From: Flavicella sp049625305
GTDB taxonomy: Bacteria; Bacteroidota; Bacteroidia; Flavobacteriales; Flavobacteriaceae
DNA length: 64,000 bases
Direction: 5' to 3'
Assembly: GCA_049625305.1 (NCBI GenBank)
Contig: JBMZVD010000002.1
Coordinates: 1-64,000, forward strand
The notes under the pieces are model-generated. The model did not search any database, was not told the DNA's origin, and saw only the letters and a list, made by a program, of their open reading frames with translations. Position 1 is the stretch's first letter; the number at the start of each line of letters is the position of its first letter. Both the position numbers and the translations under genes were made by a program. This document shows positions 1 to 9,700 of the stretch, in pieces.

Positions 1-95
1 ATCTTAATACACTTTCGGGGGAACCAAGAGGAATACAATATACAAAAATTAAATAACTCTGACTTTCAACTGTTTAGGTAATAACAAAACTACGA

Positions 96-833
96 TTAAT
101 TTCTCCCTTTTTCATTTGGATATAAAGTATAAACCGCATCACTTTGCCAAAACTTTTTGGTATCAACATCCATAATTGTTAGTGAATTTTTATGTGCTGC
201 TCCTGTATCTATATTCCAGACATTGGCTTTGTTGAGAGGTTCGGTTACTTCTATTCTCGAAAGCGCTGTATGGCCAATAAATATCTCATTGTAATGGGTG
301 AGGCGTTTGGGATAAAATTTAGAAGCTTTTGTCAAAGTCGGATCCATTGCCAAAGCTAATTCCCATAGAGATCTATCCCAATAAAACATTTTCTCAAAAT
401 ACTCCTCTTTAACACCGTTGTGATTGGTAAAACCTGCGTGTACAAAAAGTCTATTTTGATTATCTACATAGTAATTTTTTAAATTTTCAAAAAAATACAT
501 GTGAATATTTCTAAAATTCATATCCACTCGCGCGTAAGCATCAACAGAAGCTTGACCACCATGTTCTAACCATTTTTCATTGCTCTCACCGTATTTCAAC
601 CATCGATAACACAAATCGTCATGATTGCCTCGCATAAAAATACAATTATGTGTTTCTTTCAATTGTATTAAATAATTAATTACCTCTGGTGATTGACTCC
701 AACCATCTACATAATCACCTAAAAAAATCAGTGTATCTTTACTTGTAACTTGTGCTCTATCTAATACTTGCTGTAAAGCTCTTAAAGCTCCATGTATGTC
801 TCCTATAACAAATGTTCTTGCATGTTTCTCCAT
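96..833 (-). CDS. Calcineurin-like Ser/Thr-type metallophosphatase
   Basis: The protein has the three metal-binding blocks of the PPP-type metallophosphoesterase fold: GDIHG at residues 11-15, GDYVDG at 39-44 and GNHDD at 69-73. It is soluble and, at 245 residues, close to the usual size of bacterial PrpA/PrpE-type phosphatases. The likely activity is removal of phosphate from phosphoproteins or small phosphoesters in the cytoplasm; the substrate cannot be read from sequence. The open frame extends upstream to a TTG at 842, but that lies inside a consensus -7 box, so I choose the ATG at 833. It is divergent from the trmH-like gene at 991. Confidence 0.85.
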   Translation of the reverse strand: MEKHARTFVIGDIHGALRALQQVLDRAQVTSKDTLIFLGDYVDGWSQSPEVINYLIQLKETHNCIFMRGNHDDLCYRWLKYGESNEKWLEHGGQASVDAYARVDMNFRNIHMYFFENLKNYYVDNQNRLFVHAGFTNHNGVKEEYFEKMFYWDRSLWELALAMDPTLTKASKFYPKRLTHYNEIFIGHTALSRIEVTEPLNKANVWNIDTGAAHKNSLTIMDVDTKKFWQSDAVYTLYPNEKGRN

Positions 834-839
834 AGCTAT

Positions 840-847
840 CAAAGCTA
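840..847 (-). promoter_or_regulatory. Candidate -7 box TAGCTTTG for the phosphatase gene
   Basis: Exact match to the Bacteroidota -7 element TAnnTTTG on the minus strand. The expected start of transcription, about 4-6 bases downstream, nearly coincides with the ATG at 833, so the mRNA may be leaderless. No TTG is seen at the usual -33 spacing, so confidence is moderate. Confidence 0.4.
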
Positions 848-934
848 CTAAAATGAACCCAAAAACATAAATAAAAAAGAAGGGTTTAATTTAACACCCT
901 CAAAGGATTTCAATAAATACTTTATAAATTAAAT

Positions 935-965
935 TTGTGCAACCGTAGAAATCGCACTAATTTTG
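935..965 (+). promoter_or_regulatory. Promoter of the SPOUT methylase gene (TTG-N20-TAATTTTG)
   Basis: TTG at 935-937 and TAATTTTG at 958-965 are separated by 20 bases, matching the flavobacterial consensus. The predicted leader is about 20 bases before the ATG at 991. A second -7-like box, TAAATTTG, lies at 930-937. Confidence 0.65.
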
Positions 966-990
966 ACCGTGTAATAACTAGTTGTAGATT

Positions 991-1524
991 ATGAGAAAAC
1001 TGAAGAACAGTGAATTAAACCGAATGGAAGTTGCCGCTTATAAAGACGCAGTAAAAACTCCCATTATCGTTGTTTTAGACAATATCAGAAGCTTGAATAA
1101 TATAGGTTCTGTATTTAGAACAAGTGATGCTTTTGCTGTTGAAAAAATATACCTGTGTGGAATCACGGCAACACCTCCCAATAAAGACATTCACAAAACA
1201 GCTTTAGGAGCTACCGACTCTGTCGACTGGGAATATATAGAAGACACCGTTACACTCGTTAAAAAATTACAAAATGAAGGCGTTATCGTGGCCTCAATCG
1301 AGCAGGCTGACAATGCTACACTGCTTCAAAATTTTGAAATATCAAAACAAAAAAGATATGCTGTCATATTTGGAAACGAGGTGAAAGGCGTACAACAATC
1401 TGTTGTAAGTAACTCAGATTATTGCATTGAAATACCTCAATTTGGAACCAAGCATTCTTTAAATATTTCTGTGACAGCAGGAGTAGTATTGTGGTCTTTT
1501 TTAGAAAAAATGAAACTTCAATAA
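991..1524 (+). CDS. TrmH/SpoU family RNA 2'-O-methyltransferase
   Basis: A 177-residue SPOUT-fold methylase. The SpoU motif 1 region is near residues 28-46 (LDNIRSLNNIGSVFRTSDAF), motif 2 is around FGNEVKGV (about 120-127), and motif 3 is the SLNISVTAGVVLW segment near the C-terminus, which forms the knotted SAM-binding site. Members methylate the 2'-OH of ribose in tRNA or rRNA. The protein lacks the extra substrate-binding domain of RlmB, so a tRNA target is more likely, but the site is unknown. It stands alone, divergent from the phosphatase and convergent with mgtE. Confidence 0.88.
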   Translation: MRKLKNSELNRMEVAAYKDAVKTPIIVVLDNIRSLNNIGSVFRTSDAFAVEKIYLCGITATPPNKDIHKTALGATDSVDWEYIEDTVTLVKKLQNEGVIVASIEQADNATLLQNFEISKQKRYAVIFGNEVKGVQQSVVSNSDYCIEIPQFGTKHSLNISVTAGVVLWSFLEKMKLQ

Positions 1525-1549
1525 AACACGGATTACCTTTCAGTTTTAT

Positions 1550-2899
1550 TTAAAAACCAAGCATCATTTTAGCGATTAAAAAATAAATCAAAATCCCAAA
1601 GATATCATTGCTAGTGGTGATAAAAGGACCTGTTGCTAAAGCGGGGTCAATACCTCTTTTATCCAAAAGTATAGGGATAAACGTTCCTACCAAAGCCGCA
1701 ATAATAATCACAACCAACAAAGAAGATGAGATTACATAATTTATTGTAAGATCATATCCTTGTAACAAACCATAGCCCATCACCAAAAGCGCCAAGACTA
1801 TTCCATTTACCAAGCCCAAACCTATCTCTTTCAACAAGCGTTCCCACATGCTCCCTTTTATATTTGCATTGGCCAAGCCTTGAACAATGATAGCACTAGA
1901 CTGCACCCCAACATTACCTGCCATCGCTGCAATTAGCGGTGTAAAAAAAAACAATATCTTGTATTTCTCAAGTGCCTCTTCAAATCCCCCCATAATGTAT
2001 GCAGCACCTAATCCACCAAACAGCCCTAAGACCAACCATGGCAAGCGCGCTTTAGTCAATTGCAATATACCATCATCCGCTTCAACATCGTCTGTGATAC
2101 CCGCAGCCATCTGATAATCTTTATCTGCTTCATCACGGATTACATCTACAATATCATCAATAGTTATCTGTCCAACCAATCGATTCATCTCATCTACAAC
2201 TGGCACTACAAATAAATCATACTTCTGCATAGTTTTAGCGACATCTTCATCTTTTGCGTCTGCTCGAACTGATGTTATATTTGGATTGTACACTTCTTTT
2301 ACCGGAGTTCTTGTAGAGGTAGTTAATAAACTTTTCAAAGACAATCGTCCTTTCAAAACATCGTTATCATCTACTACATATATGGTATGTACCTTATCAT
2401 AATCAGCCGCTTGAATACGCATTTCTTTAACACAGTGCATGTTTGTCCAATTCTCATTCACCTTGATCAACTCCTTCCCCATCAAACCTCCTGCGGTGTC
2501 CTCCTCATAACGCAACAAATCAACGATATCCTTAGCGTGTTCAACGTCTTCAATTTGGGAAATTACTTCCTGCTTTTGTTCTTCAGGTAATTCTCCAATG
2601 ATATCAGCCGCATCATCTGATTCTAATTCGTCTATTTCTTTGGCTATCTCCTCAGACGACAACGCACTTAAAATCTTTTCACGAATGTCATCGTCTATTT
2701 CCGTCAATATATCGGACGTCTTTTCAGCATCCAATAACTTGATGATGTACAAAGCATTTTCAAAATTCAAATCGTCCAGAACCTCAGCAATATCTGCATG
2801 ATGTACCTCCACAAACAATTCAGACAATTGATCCTCTTCTTTGCTTGCAATGAGTTGCTCGACGTGTGCAACAAATTCATTGGTTAATTCAAACTGCAT
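1550..2899 (-). CDS. mgtE: Magnesium transporter MgtE
   Basis: The 449 residues follow the MgtE plan. An acidic N-terminal helical superhelix spans about residues 1-130, with many Asp/Glu including EIDELESDDAADI. A pair of CBS domains spans about 135-258. A C-terminal membrane domain from about 285 has five hydrophobic segments. The family forms dimeric inner-membrane Mg2+ channels gated by Mg2+ binding to the cytoplasmic N and CBS domains. The start overlaps the end of rsmA by 11 bases, so the two genes are probably co-transcribed and translationally coupled. This pairing is common in flavobacteria as far as I recall. Confidence 0.95.
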   Translation of the reverse strand: MQFELTNEFVAHVEQLIASKEEDQLSELFVEVHHADIAEVLDDLNFENALYIIKLLDAEKTSDILTEIDDDIREKILSALSSEEIAKEIDELESDDAADIIGELPEEQKQEVISQIEDVEHAKDIVDLLRYEEDTAGGLMGKELIKVNENWTNMHCVKEMRIQAADYDKVHTIYVVDDNDVLKGRLSLKSLLTTSTRTPVKEVYNPNITSVRADAKDEDVAKTMQKYDLFVVPVVDEMNRLVGQITIDDIVDVIRDEADKDYQMAAGITDDVEADDGILQLTKARLPWLVLGLFGGLGAAYIMGGFEEALEKYKILFFFTPLIAAMAGNVGVQSSAIIVQGLANANIKGSMWERLLKEIGLGLVNGIVLALLVMGYGLLQGYDLTINYVISSSLLVVIIIAALVGTFIPILLDKRGIDPALATGPFITTSNDIFGILIYFLIAKMMLGF

Positions 2900-3665
2900 C
2901 TTTCTCTATAGTTAAGGTAAGATTTATAAATTCTTCGACAGAAAGTTGCTCGGGACGTTTTGTAAACAAGGGTGTCTGACGCAACTCTTCAGATAAATTT
3001 AAGCTTTTTAAGCTACTTCTCAACATTTTTCTTCGCTGACCAAAAGCAGTTTTTACGACCTTAAAGAATAATTTTTCATCGACAGGTAATGTATAGTTTT
3101 CTTTGCGAATCATACGAATGACTCCTGAATCAACTTTGGGAGGGGGGTCAAATACAGTCGGGGGTACCGTAAACAAATACTCTACATCGTAAAAGGCTTG
3201 TGCTAGCACAGACAAAATTCCATAGGTTTTTGAACCTTCTTTCTCTGCAATTCGCTCTGCAACCTCTTTTTGAAACATTCCTGAAAATTCAGGTATCTGA
3301 CACCTATTTTCTAATGTTTTAAAAACTATTTGAGAAGAAATATTGTAGGGAAAATTTCCAATAATAGCAAAAGGCTCATCTTGAAAAAAATCTGAAATAT
3401 TTATTTTTAAAAAATCTTCAGAAATAATTCTAGGCGCCAAATTCAAATAAGTGTTTTGAAGGTATTCAACAGACTCTGTGTCGATTTCTATCACATGGGT
3501 AGTGATATCTTTCTCGAGTAGATACTTTGTTAAAACCCCCATTCCTGGCCCGATTTCTAACACCTTGTTATACCCTCTTTCTGTAAGTGTATCAGCAATG
3601 TCTTTTGCGATTTGCTCGTCTTTTAAAAAATGTTGTCCTAGATGTTTTTTTGCTTTTACACTCAT
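2889..3665 (-). CDS. rsmA: 16S rRNA dimethyladenosine transferase RsmA (KsgA)
   Basis: Dimethylates the two adjacent adenosines in the loop of 16S rRNA helix 45 using SAM, a late check in 30S assembly. The N-terminus has the family signature KKHLGQHFL (residues 6-14). The SAM loop EIGPGMG is at 37-43 and the catalytic NFPY motif, a variant of NLPY, at 104-107. The open frame begins 42 bases further upstream at 3707, but family members begin just before KKHLGQ, so I use the ATG at 3665 (258 residues). It is upstream of and overlaps mgtE. Confidence 0.95.
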   Translation of the reverse strand: MSVKAKKHLGQHFLKDEQIAKDIADTLTERGYNKVLEIGPGMGVLTKYLLEKDITTHVIEIDTESVEYLQNTYLNLAPRIISEDFLKINISDFFQDEPFAIIGNFPYNISSQIVFKTLENRCQIPEFSGMFQKEVAERIAEKEGSKTYGILSVLAQAFYDVEYLFTVPPTVFDPPPKVDSGVIRMIRKENYTLPVDEKLFFKVVKTAFGQRRKMLRSSLKSLNLSEELRQTPLFTKRPEQLSVEEFINLTLTIEKDAV

Positions 3666-3725
3666 AACCCGAATATTTATTAAAGTCCAATTGTAGCTTA
3701 ACAGCAACTTAAGACATCATTATGA

Positions 3726-4052
3726 TTAATTTTTTGAAGCAAATTGTCTGTCTATCAATTGCAACTCTGTTTCAAAATACACAAATTGACCGGCAAACAT
3801 AGCATTTGCCTTATTTTTTAGTTGAAGTGCATCTTCTTTATGGTAAGCTGCAAGTGTTTCCTTGTCTTGCACTTCATATTGAACACTGTATGTTACACCA
3901 CCCATATCCTCTTCTACCAAAACTTTGCACATTTTAGCAGACAAAAATTTCCCTGTTGCTAACATATCAGGAATGTAAATTTCCTGCATCCATGTCAACC
4001 ATTTTGACACTACTTCTTCTTGAATATTTGTGGTTATATTGTATATATACAT
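3726..4052 (-). CDS. DUF4286 family small cytoplasmic protein
   Basis: A 108-residue soluble protein with the start MYIYNIT and an alpha-beta pattern of the ferredoxin-like type. It resembles the DUF4286 family, which is widespread in Bacteroidota and has no established function. No signal peptide or membrane segment is present. It has its own -7 box at 4082-4089 and lies between serS and rsmA on the same strand; the gap to rsmA is about 60 bases, so read-through into rsmA-mgtE is possible. Confidence 0.75.
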   Translation of the reverse strand: MYIYNITTNIQEEVVSKWLTWMQEIYIPDMLATGKFLSAKMCKVLVEEDMGGVTYSVQYEVQDKETLAAYHKEDALQLKNKANAMFAGQFVYFETELQLIDRQFASKN

Positions 4053-4081
4053 AGAGGATTTACGTTTGTGAATTGCCTTGG

Positions 4082-4089
4082 CAAATATA
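4082..4089 (-). promoter_or_regulatory. -7 box TATATTTG upstream of the DUF4286 gene
   Basis: Perfect Bacteroidota -7 element on the minus strand. The predicted leader is about 25 bases before the ATG at 4052. A clear -33 TTG at normal spacing is not visible. Confidence 0.55.
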
Positions 4090-4183
4090 AGGAGAATACA
4101 CGGGAAATGAAATAGAATTACAGTTCATAAAAATAGACTTTATGTGATAAAAAACTCATTTGGAACTCACTTAATTTTATTGC

Positions 4184-4208
4184 AAAAAAAAACCAGCTTC
4201 AGAGCTGG
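4184..4208 (-). terminator. Rho-independent terminator after serS
   Basis: On the minus strand a CCAGCT/AGCTGG stem with a four-base loop (4193-4208) is followed by nine Ts (4184-4192). It lies 26 bases past the serS stop. Confidence 0.8.
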
Positions 4209-4233
4209 CTTTTGAAATATGTTTTCTCAGAAA

Positions 4234-5508
4234 TTAATCGATCTTGTCAAAACCTGTATATGGTACCAACACTTCAGGAATAGCAATCCCTTCGGCTGTC
4301 TGATTGTTCTCCAGCAAGCCTGCCAAGACTCTAGGCAAAGCCATAGCACTACCGTTTAAAGTGTGTGCCAATTGTTTTTTACCTTCTTTGTTCTTATACC
4401 TTAATTTCAAACGATTTGCCTGGTAGTTTTCAAAATTTGAAACTGAACTTACCTCCAACCATTTTTCTTGTGCAGTAGAATAAATTTCAAAATCATAGGT
4501 CAGTGCCGAAGTAAAACCCAAATCACCTGCACATAATTTTAAAATACGGTAAGGTAACCCTAGTGATTCCAATAGATTTTTAACATGCGCCACCATACCA
4601 TCCAATGCTTCGTAAGATTTTTCTGGCAATTCCAAACGAACAATCTCTACTTTATCAAATTGATGCAAACGGTTCAATCCACGAACATGTGCACCATAAG
4701 ACCCAGCCTCTCTGCGGAAACAAGGTGTATAAGCTGTATTTGTGATAGGAAAGTCCTCTTCTTTTAAAAGTACATCTCTGTAAATATTTGTCACAGGTAC
4801 TTCTGCTGTTGGAATCAAATACAAATCATCTTTGGCATCGTGATACATTTGCCCCTCTTTGTCTGGCAATTGCCCTGTAGCAATACCAGAAGCTTCATTT
4901 ACCAAGTAAGGAGGTTGCACCTCATCGTATCCCGCTGCTGTATTCTGATCCAAAAAGTAATTGATCAATGCACGTTGCAAACGTGCCCCTTTACCTTTGT
5001 AAACAGGAAAACCTGCTGCTGATATTTTATTCCCCAATTCAAAATCAATAATATCATATTGTTTCACCAATTCCCAATGGGGTTTCGCTCCTTCGTGTAG
5101 ATTTGGTATTGTACCGTGTTCAAAAACTACTTCATTGTCTTCTTCAGATTTTCCAGCTGGAACAATAGGATTCGGAATATTTGGAAGTGTATACAACAGA
5201 GTTTGTAAATCGTTTGTTACATCGGACAATCTATCTGACAATGCTTTCGAACTTTCCTTAAGTACAGCTGTTTTTTCTTTTAACAAAGCCGCCTTCTTTG
5301 GCTCTCCAGATTTGAATAGCATCCCAATCTCTTTGGACAACTTGTTAGACTCTGACAAAGTAGCATCTAATTTTGTTTGCGTTGATTTTCTGTCTTCATC
5401 TAATTGCAACACAGTAGCAACAGCATTCTCGAAATCTTGTACACCTCTTTTTTCCAAACCAGCTAACACTGCTTCTTTGTGGTCTTTGATATATTGAACT
5501 TGTAACAT
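4234..5508 (-). CDS. serS: Seryl-tRNA synthetase
   Basis: Charges tRNA-Ser, and tRNA-Sec where present, with serine. At 424 residues it is full length. An N-terminal antiparallel coiled-coil arm spans roughly residues 30-110. The class II core follows, with motif 2 around CFRREAGSYG and motif 3 around NGSAMALPR near the C-terminus. It is monocistronic: a -7 box TAAATTTG lies 23 bases upstream and a strong terminator follows. Nothing unusual is visible in the catalytic blocks. Confidence 0.97.
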   Translation of the reverse strand: MLQVQYIKDHKEAVLAGLEKRGVQDFENAVATVLQLDEDRKSTQTKLDATLSESNKLSKEIGMLFKSGEPKKAALLKEKTAVLKESSKALSDRLSDVTNDLQTLLYTLPNIPNPIVPAGKSEEDNEVVFEHGTIPNLHEGAKPHWELVKQYDIIDFELGNKISAAGFPVYKGKGARLQRALINYFLDQNTAAGYDEVQPPYLVNEASGIATGQLPDKEGQMYHDAKDDLYLIPTAEVPVTNIYRDVLLKEEDFPITNTAYTPCFRREAGSYGAHVRGLNRLHQFDKVEIVRLELPEKSYEALDGMVAHVKNLLESLGLPYRILKLCAGDLGFTSALTYDFEIYSTAQEKWLEVSSVSNFENYQANRLKLRYKNKEGKKQLAHTLNGSAMALPRVLAGLLENNQTAEGIAIPEVLVPYTGFDKID

Positions 5509-5530
5509 TTTTTTATATTGTTTAAAAAAG

Positions 5531-5538
5531 CAAATTTA
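5531..5538 (-). promoter_or_regulatory. -7 box TAAATTTG upstream of serS
   Basis: Consensus -7 element on the minus strand, giving a predicted leader of about 18 bases before the serS ATG at 5508. No -33 TTG is found at normal spacing. Confidence 0.5.
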
Positions 5539-5646
5539 AAAAAATAGATCAGCTATTCGTATAAAAAAAAGAAAGAATAGTTTGCCTATAAAACAATGCC
5601 TGGAAAAAATAAAAAAGTTAGAAAAAAAGAGAAACCTATCGATCCA

Positions 5647-6576
5647 TCAGATATTCTTCATTAAAACCATGGAACGCTCTTTGTCTTCAAAAAGCTGTTT
5701 TTTCAACTGTTCTAATGAATCAAATTTTTGTTCCTTGCGAATAAAATCGAGTAATTCAACTTGAATTTTCTGACCGTATAAATCACTATTAAAATCAAAA
5801 AAATGGGTCTCAAGAGTACGATTTTCCCCCTTCACAGTTGGACGATAACCTATATTCATCATTCCGTATTTCCAAACTCCTTTTATTTGTGAACGCACCA
5901 AATAAACACCATTTTGTGGAATCAACTTATAAGATTCAGCTATTTCTAAGTTCGCTGTAGGAAAACCTATCGTATTACCAATCCTATCTCCTTTGACAAT
6001 AGTTCCAGTCAAAAAAAAGGAATTCCCTAAATAAGCATTCGCTTTTTTGACATCTCCGGACAAAAGAGCCTTTCTAATTTTTGTGGAACTCACTGATATA
6101 GCGTCAATATCAAGAGCTGAAATTTCATTCACTTTAAAATCATACATATGACCATATTCCTCTAGCTGCTCGAAGTTTCCTTCCCTGTTTTTCCCAAAAC
6201 GATGATCATAACCAATAACCAACTCAGCCGTTTCTAGTTTTTCTACTAGTATAGAACGCACAAACTCAAGCGCCGTTAACCTAGAAAATGCAGCATCAAA
6301 AGGATGAATTATTAAATAATCCAATCCTGTTTTTTCCAACATAGCAATACGCTCTTCAATGGAGTGTATCAATTTTATAGAGGCGTCTTTTTGAAGTACC
6401 ATTCTAGGGTGCGGAAAAAAAGTAAGCAACACTGAATTGTACTTTTCCTTTTTAGCTGTAGCTACCAATTTCTCTAATATCTTCTGATGCCCTAAATGCA
6501 CTCCATCAAATGTACCTATGGTGACTATTGATTTTTTGGAAACCGAGAAATTGTTGTAATTTTTAATTACCTTCAA
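5647..6576 (-). CDS. ribF: Bifunctional riboflavin kinase/FAD synthetase RibF
   Basis: Converts riboflavin to FMN and then to FAD. The N-terminal nucleotidyltransferase domain has GTFDGVHLGHQ close to the start and GYDHRFGKNR further on. The C-terminal flavokinase domain has the GFPTANL motif (PTAN) near residue 210. The open frame reaches a TTG at 6627, but the DNA between contains a perfect -7 box (6606-6613), so translation should begin downstream of it. The only in-frame candidate is the TTG at 6576, giving a start of (M)KVIKNYNNF as seen in relatives (310 residues). Confidence 0.93.
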   Translation of the reverse strand: MKVIKNYNNFSVSKKSIVTIGTFDGVHLGHQKILEKLVATAKKEKYNSVLLTFFPHPRMVLQKDASIKLIHSIEERIAMLEKTGLDYLIIHPFDAAFSRLTALEFVRSILVEKLETAELVIGYDHRFGKNREGNFEQLEEYGHMYDFKVNEISALDIDAISVSSTKIRKALLSGDVKKANAYLGNSFFLTGTIVKGDRIGNTIGFPTANLEIAESYKLIPQNGVYLVRSQIKGVWKYGMMNIGYRPTVKGENRTLETHFFDFNSDLYGQKIQVELLDFIRKEQKFDSLEQLKKQLFEDKERSMVLMKNI

Positions 6577-6605
6577 AAGGAAAATATTTGTTATTGCTAT
6601 CGTTG

Positions 6606-6613
6606 CAAATTTA
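6606..6613 (-). promoter_or_regulatory. -7 box TAAATTTG that fixes the ribF start
   Basis: Consensus element on the minus strand, located inside the upstream part of the ribF open frame. The predicted transcript begins near 6601, which excludes the TTG at 6627 and supports the TTG at 6576. Confidence 0.55.
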
Positions 6614-6715
6614 CAATCCTTTTTCAATTAAATGACAGCATTCTAAAAATATTTCAACTTGTAAATGCCATACAACGCAGTAATGATTAATTAAAAGCAG
6701 TTCATTTTTTCTGTT

Positions 6716-6745
6716 TTGTTTAGACGTTGATTTTTGATAGATTTG
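6716..6745 (+). promoter_or_regulatory. Promoter of the metalloprotease gene (TTG-N19-TAGATTTG)
   Basis: TTG at 6716-6718 and TAGATTTG at 6738-6745 have the expected 19-base spacing. The leader to the ATG at 6765 is about 15 bases. Confidence 0.65.
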
Positions 6746-6764
6746 TTAACCACTATTTGAAAAA

Positions 6765-9700
6765 ATGAAATTAAAACTAACTCTTTTCACAGTAATCTTC
6801 TGCATATTCGGAGGAACACAACAGTTGGCTTCTCAGGTAAAATTATGGGATGCAAAATCTGACACTGCTACATTGCTTTTTAAGAAAAAAACAAGAAAGG
6901 AAACACCCAGTCAAAAAAAGATATTCCAACTCAACAGCACTTTACTCGAACAAAAACTTAATAAACTTCAAGAAAAAAAAATGAGTAAAGGCAGTGAAAC
7001 CATAACTCTATCGTTTCCTGACGCCTATGGAAATATCAGTGACTATTCTGTCAAAGAAACCTCTATATTAAGTCCAACTTTACAAAAAAAATTCCCAAAT
7101 ATTCGTTCCTTTTCAGGAGTTTCATTAGAAAACCCTCAAATCACCATAAAATTTAGCACGAGTAGATTGGGGATTCACGTGATCAAGTTTTTACCAAATC
7201 ACCAATTAGAATATATAGATCCATACACACAAAATGGAGGATATTATACAGCCTATTCTAAAAACTCAATTCCAAATAAAACAAATGATTGGAGTTGTGG
7301 TTTTGAACAAAAAAAACAACACAACAAGACTTACAAAAAAACAAAAACTACCACCAGTGCCTCTTTAAAAACATTTCGACTCGCACTATCTTGTACTTGG
7401 GACTATGCCCAATACCATATTGTTGAACAGAATATTGAGGAAACGTCAAACGAACTAACAAAAAAAGAAGCAGTATTGTCTGCCATGAATGTAACCATTA
7501 CAAGGGTAAATGGAATATTCGAAAAAGACATGGCAATTACTTTTCAATTAGTGGACAATAATGAATCACTTATATTTTTGAATGCCGATACAGACCCTTA
7601 TTCAGGAGATGAGTTCGACCAACTTGATCAAGTTCAAGAAACATGCGACACTAAAATAGGCTACAGTAATTACGATATCGGCCACCTATTTCGAGTAGGA
7701 GATGCAGGAATAGCAGAATTGAGCGGCGCCTGTACCAGTGTGAAAGCTATGGGTATTACGGGAACCAACCCGCCAATAGGAGATAGTTTTGATGTCGATT
7801 ATGTAGCACACGAAATTGGACATCAATTAGGAGCAACCCATACTTTTAACAATTCATGTAACGAAAATAGAACTAGCTATTCAGCTATTGAACCTGGTAG
7901 TGGGAGCACCATTATGGCTTATGCTGGCATATGCTACCCTAACGTACAATACAATAGTGATTCTTACTTTCACAGTATTAGTATCACACAAATTCAAGCA
8001 AATACAACAAGTGGTGCAAGCACGTGCGCTGACGAAACACAACTTGAAAAAGAAGTAATTACTGCTAGTGCGGGTGAAGATAAAATCATACCTATAAACA
8101 CCCCTTTTGTATTGGAAGGAACCGCCACTGGAAATCTCGATAATGCAACGTATTGTTGGGAACAAACAGATGCAGGGATTGCTGTGATGCCTCCTTCCGG
8201 AACGAGTACGACAGGACCGCTTTTTAGATCTGTCAGCCCTACCGATAAAAAGTATAGGTATTTTCCTAACATAGAAACTATTCTATTAAATGAAACAGGA
8301 AATCAGTGGGAACAGTTGCCTCAGACTACAAGAACACTTAATTATAATTTTACGGTTAGAAATAATGAAAACCCAATCAGCCAGACAAAAATAGCAACAC
8401 TTAAATTAACCACTACTGAAAGTGCTGGACCTTTTCTAGTAACATCTCAATCTTCAAGTGAAATAATTTATGCGGGTGAAAATAAAAGCATCACTTGGGA
8501 GGTGGCAAACACAGACACCTCTCCCATCAATGAAAGCCATGTACACATTTATCTCTCTTTAGACGGAGGGTATACTTATCCAATTACACTTGCCGAAAAC
8601 GTTCCTAATGACGGCCAACAAGATGTTTTTATACCAGACGTTGAAAGTGAACAAGCCCGCATAAAAGTTGCTGCAGCAAACAATGTCTTTTTCAATGTAA
8701 ATGCTTCAGACCTTGAAATTATAACTACTGACTTCATACTTTCACCAGAATCTACTCTCGTTAGTAGCTGTAATAGTGACTCTGAAGTATTTGAAGTAAA
8801 CTACAAAACCTTCAACAACTATAATGGAACTACATTTTTTTCAATAGAAAATTTACCCGAAGGTATAAATGCCTCAATCGAACCTGAATTTGCAAACTCA
8901 GACACTACATTCACCATTACTTTGAGTGGAATTGATAATATCGCTAAAGGAAAATACAACTTATCATTAAAAGGAACAGGGACTACAACCTCGTACGAAA
9001 CTGATTTAGAATTACTGTCAAATGACTTGATCATTCATAGTCCATCGTTGACTTGCCCTGTAAACAAGGCTCAAGCTCAAAACACGTCTATAATTTTCAA
9101 ATGGAACTCCAATCCTAACATCAGCAACTACCTGATAGAAATTGCAACCGACCCTAATTTCTTATCAATCGTTGACAGCACGAACACTTCGAAAAACGAA
9201 CATACTTCAGATTCACTTGAAGAAGAAACAACCTATTACTGGAGAGTCACTGGAAGCAATGCTTGTGAAAATTCGACGAGTTCACTCGTTTTCAACTTTA
9301 CAACCGGAACTACAGAAACCTTAAAATACAGTGCTAACAATTTATCTTTAGCAATACCCGATAACGACAATTCAGGTATGAGTTCAACAATCGAGGTACC
9401 TGAAAATTTGGAAATCACCAATCTAAAGGTGATGGTTGATATCTCTCACAGTTTCGTGGGCGATTTAGAAATTCTTCTAACACATCCAGAAAACGAAACT
9501 ATTCGCCTAACTGAAGCGACAGGATACGAAGGTCAAAACTTAAACAATATATTATTTGATGATAAAGCTACCCGAGCATTCCTTTCTGCAACAGCTCCAT
9601 TTTCTGGGGCTTATAGACCCGCAGAACCCTTAATTACTTTTGACAAATTGAGTAGCGCTGGTACATGGACACTTACAATAGCAGACAAAGCTTCTGAAGA

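Noticed and set aside
883..904. AGGGT/ACCCT-like inverted repeat before the phosphatase gene
   Set aside because: Arms of five bases with a long AT loop; insufficient for an attenuator.
5135..5497. 120-codon open frame antisense to serS
   Set aside because: A shadow of the seryl-tRNA synthetase gene with low-complexity Ser/Phe composition.
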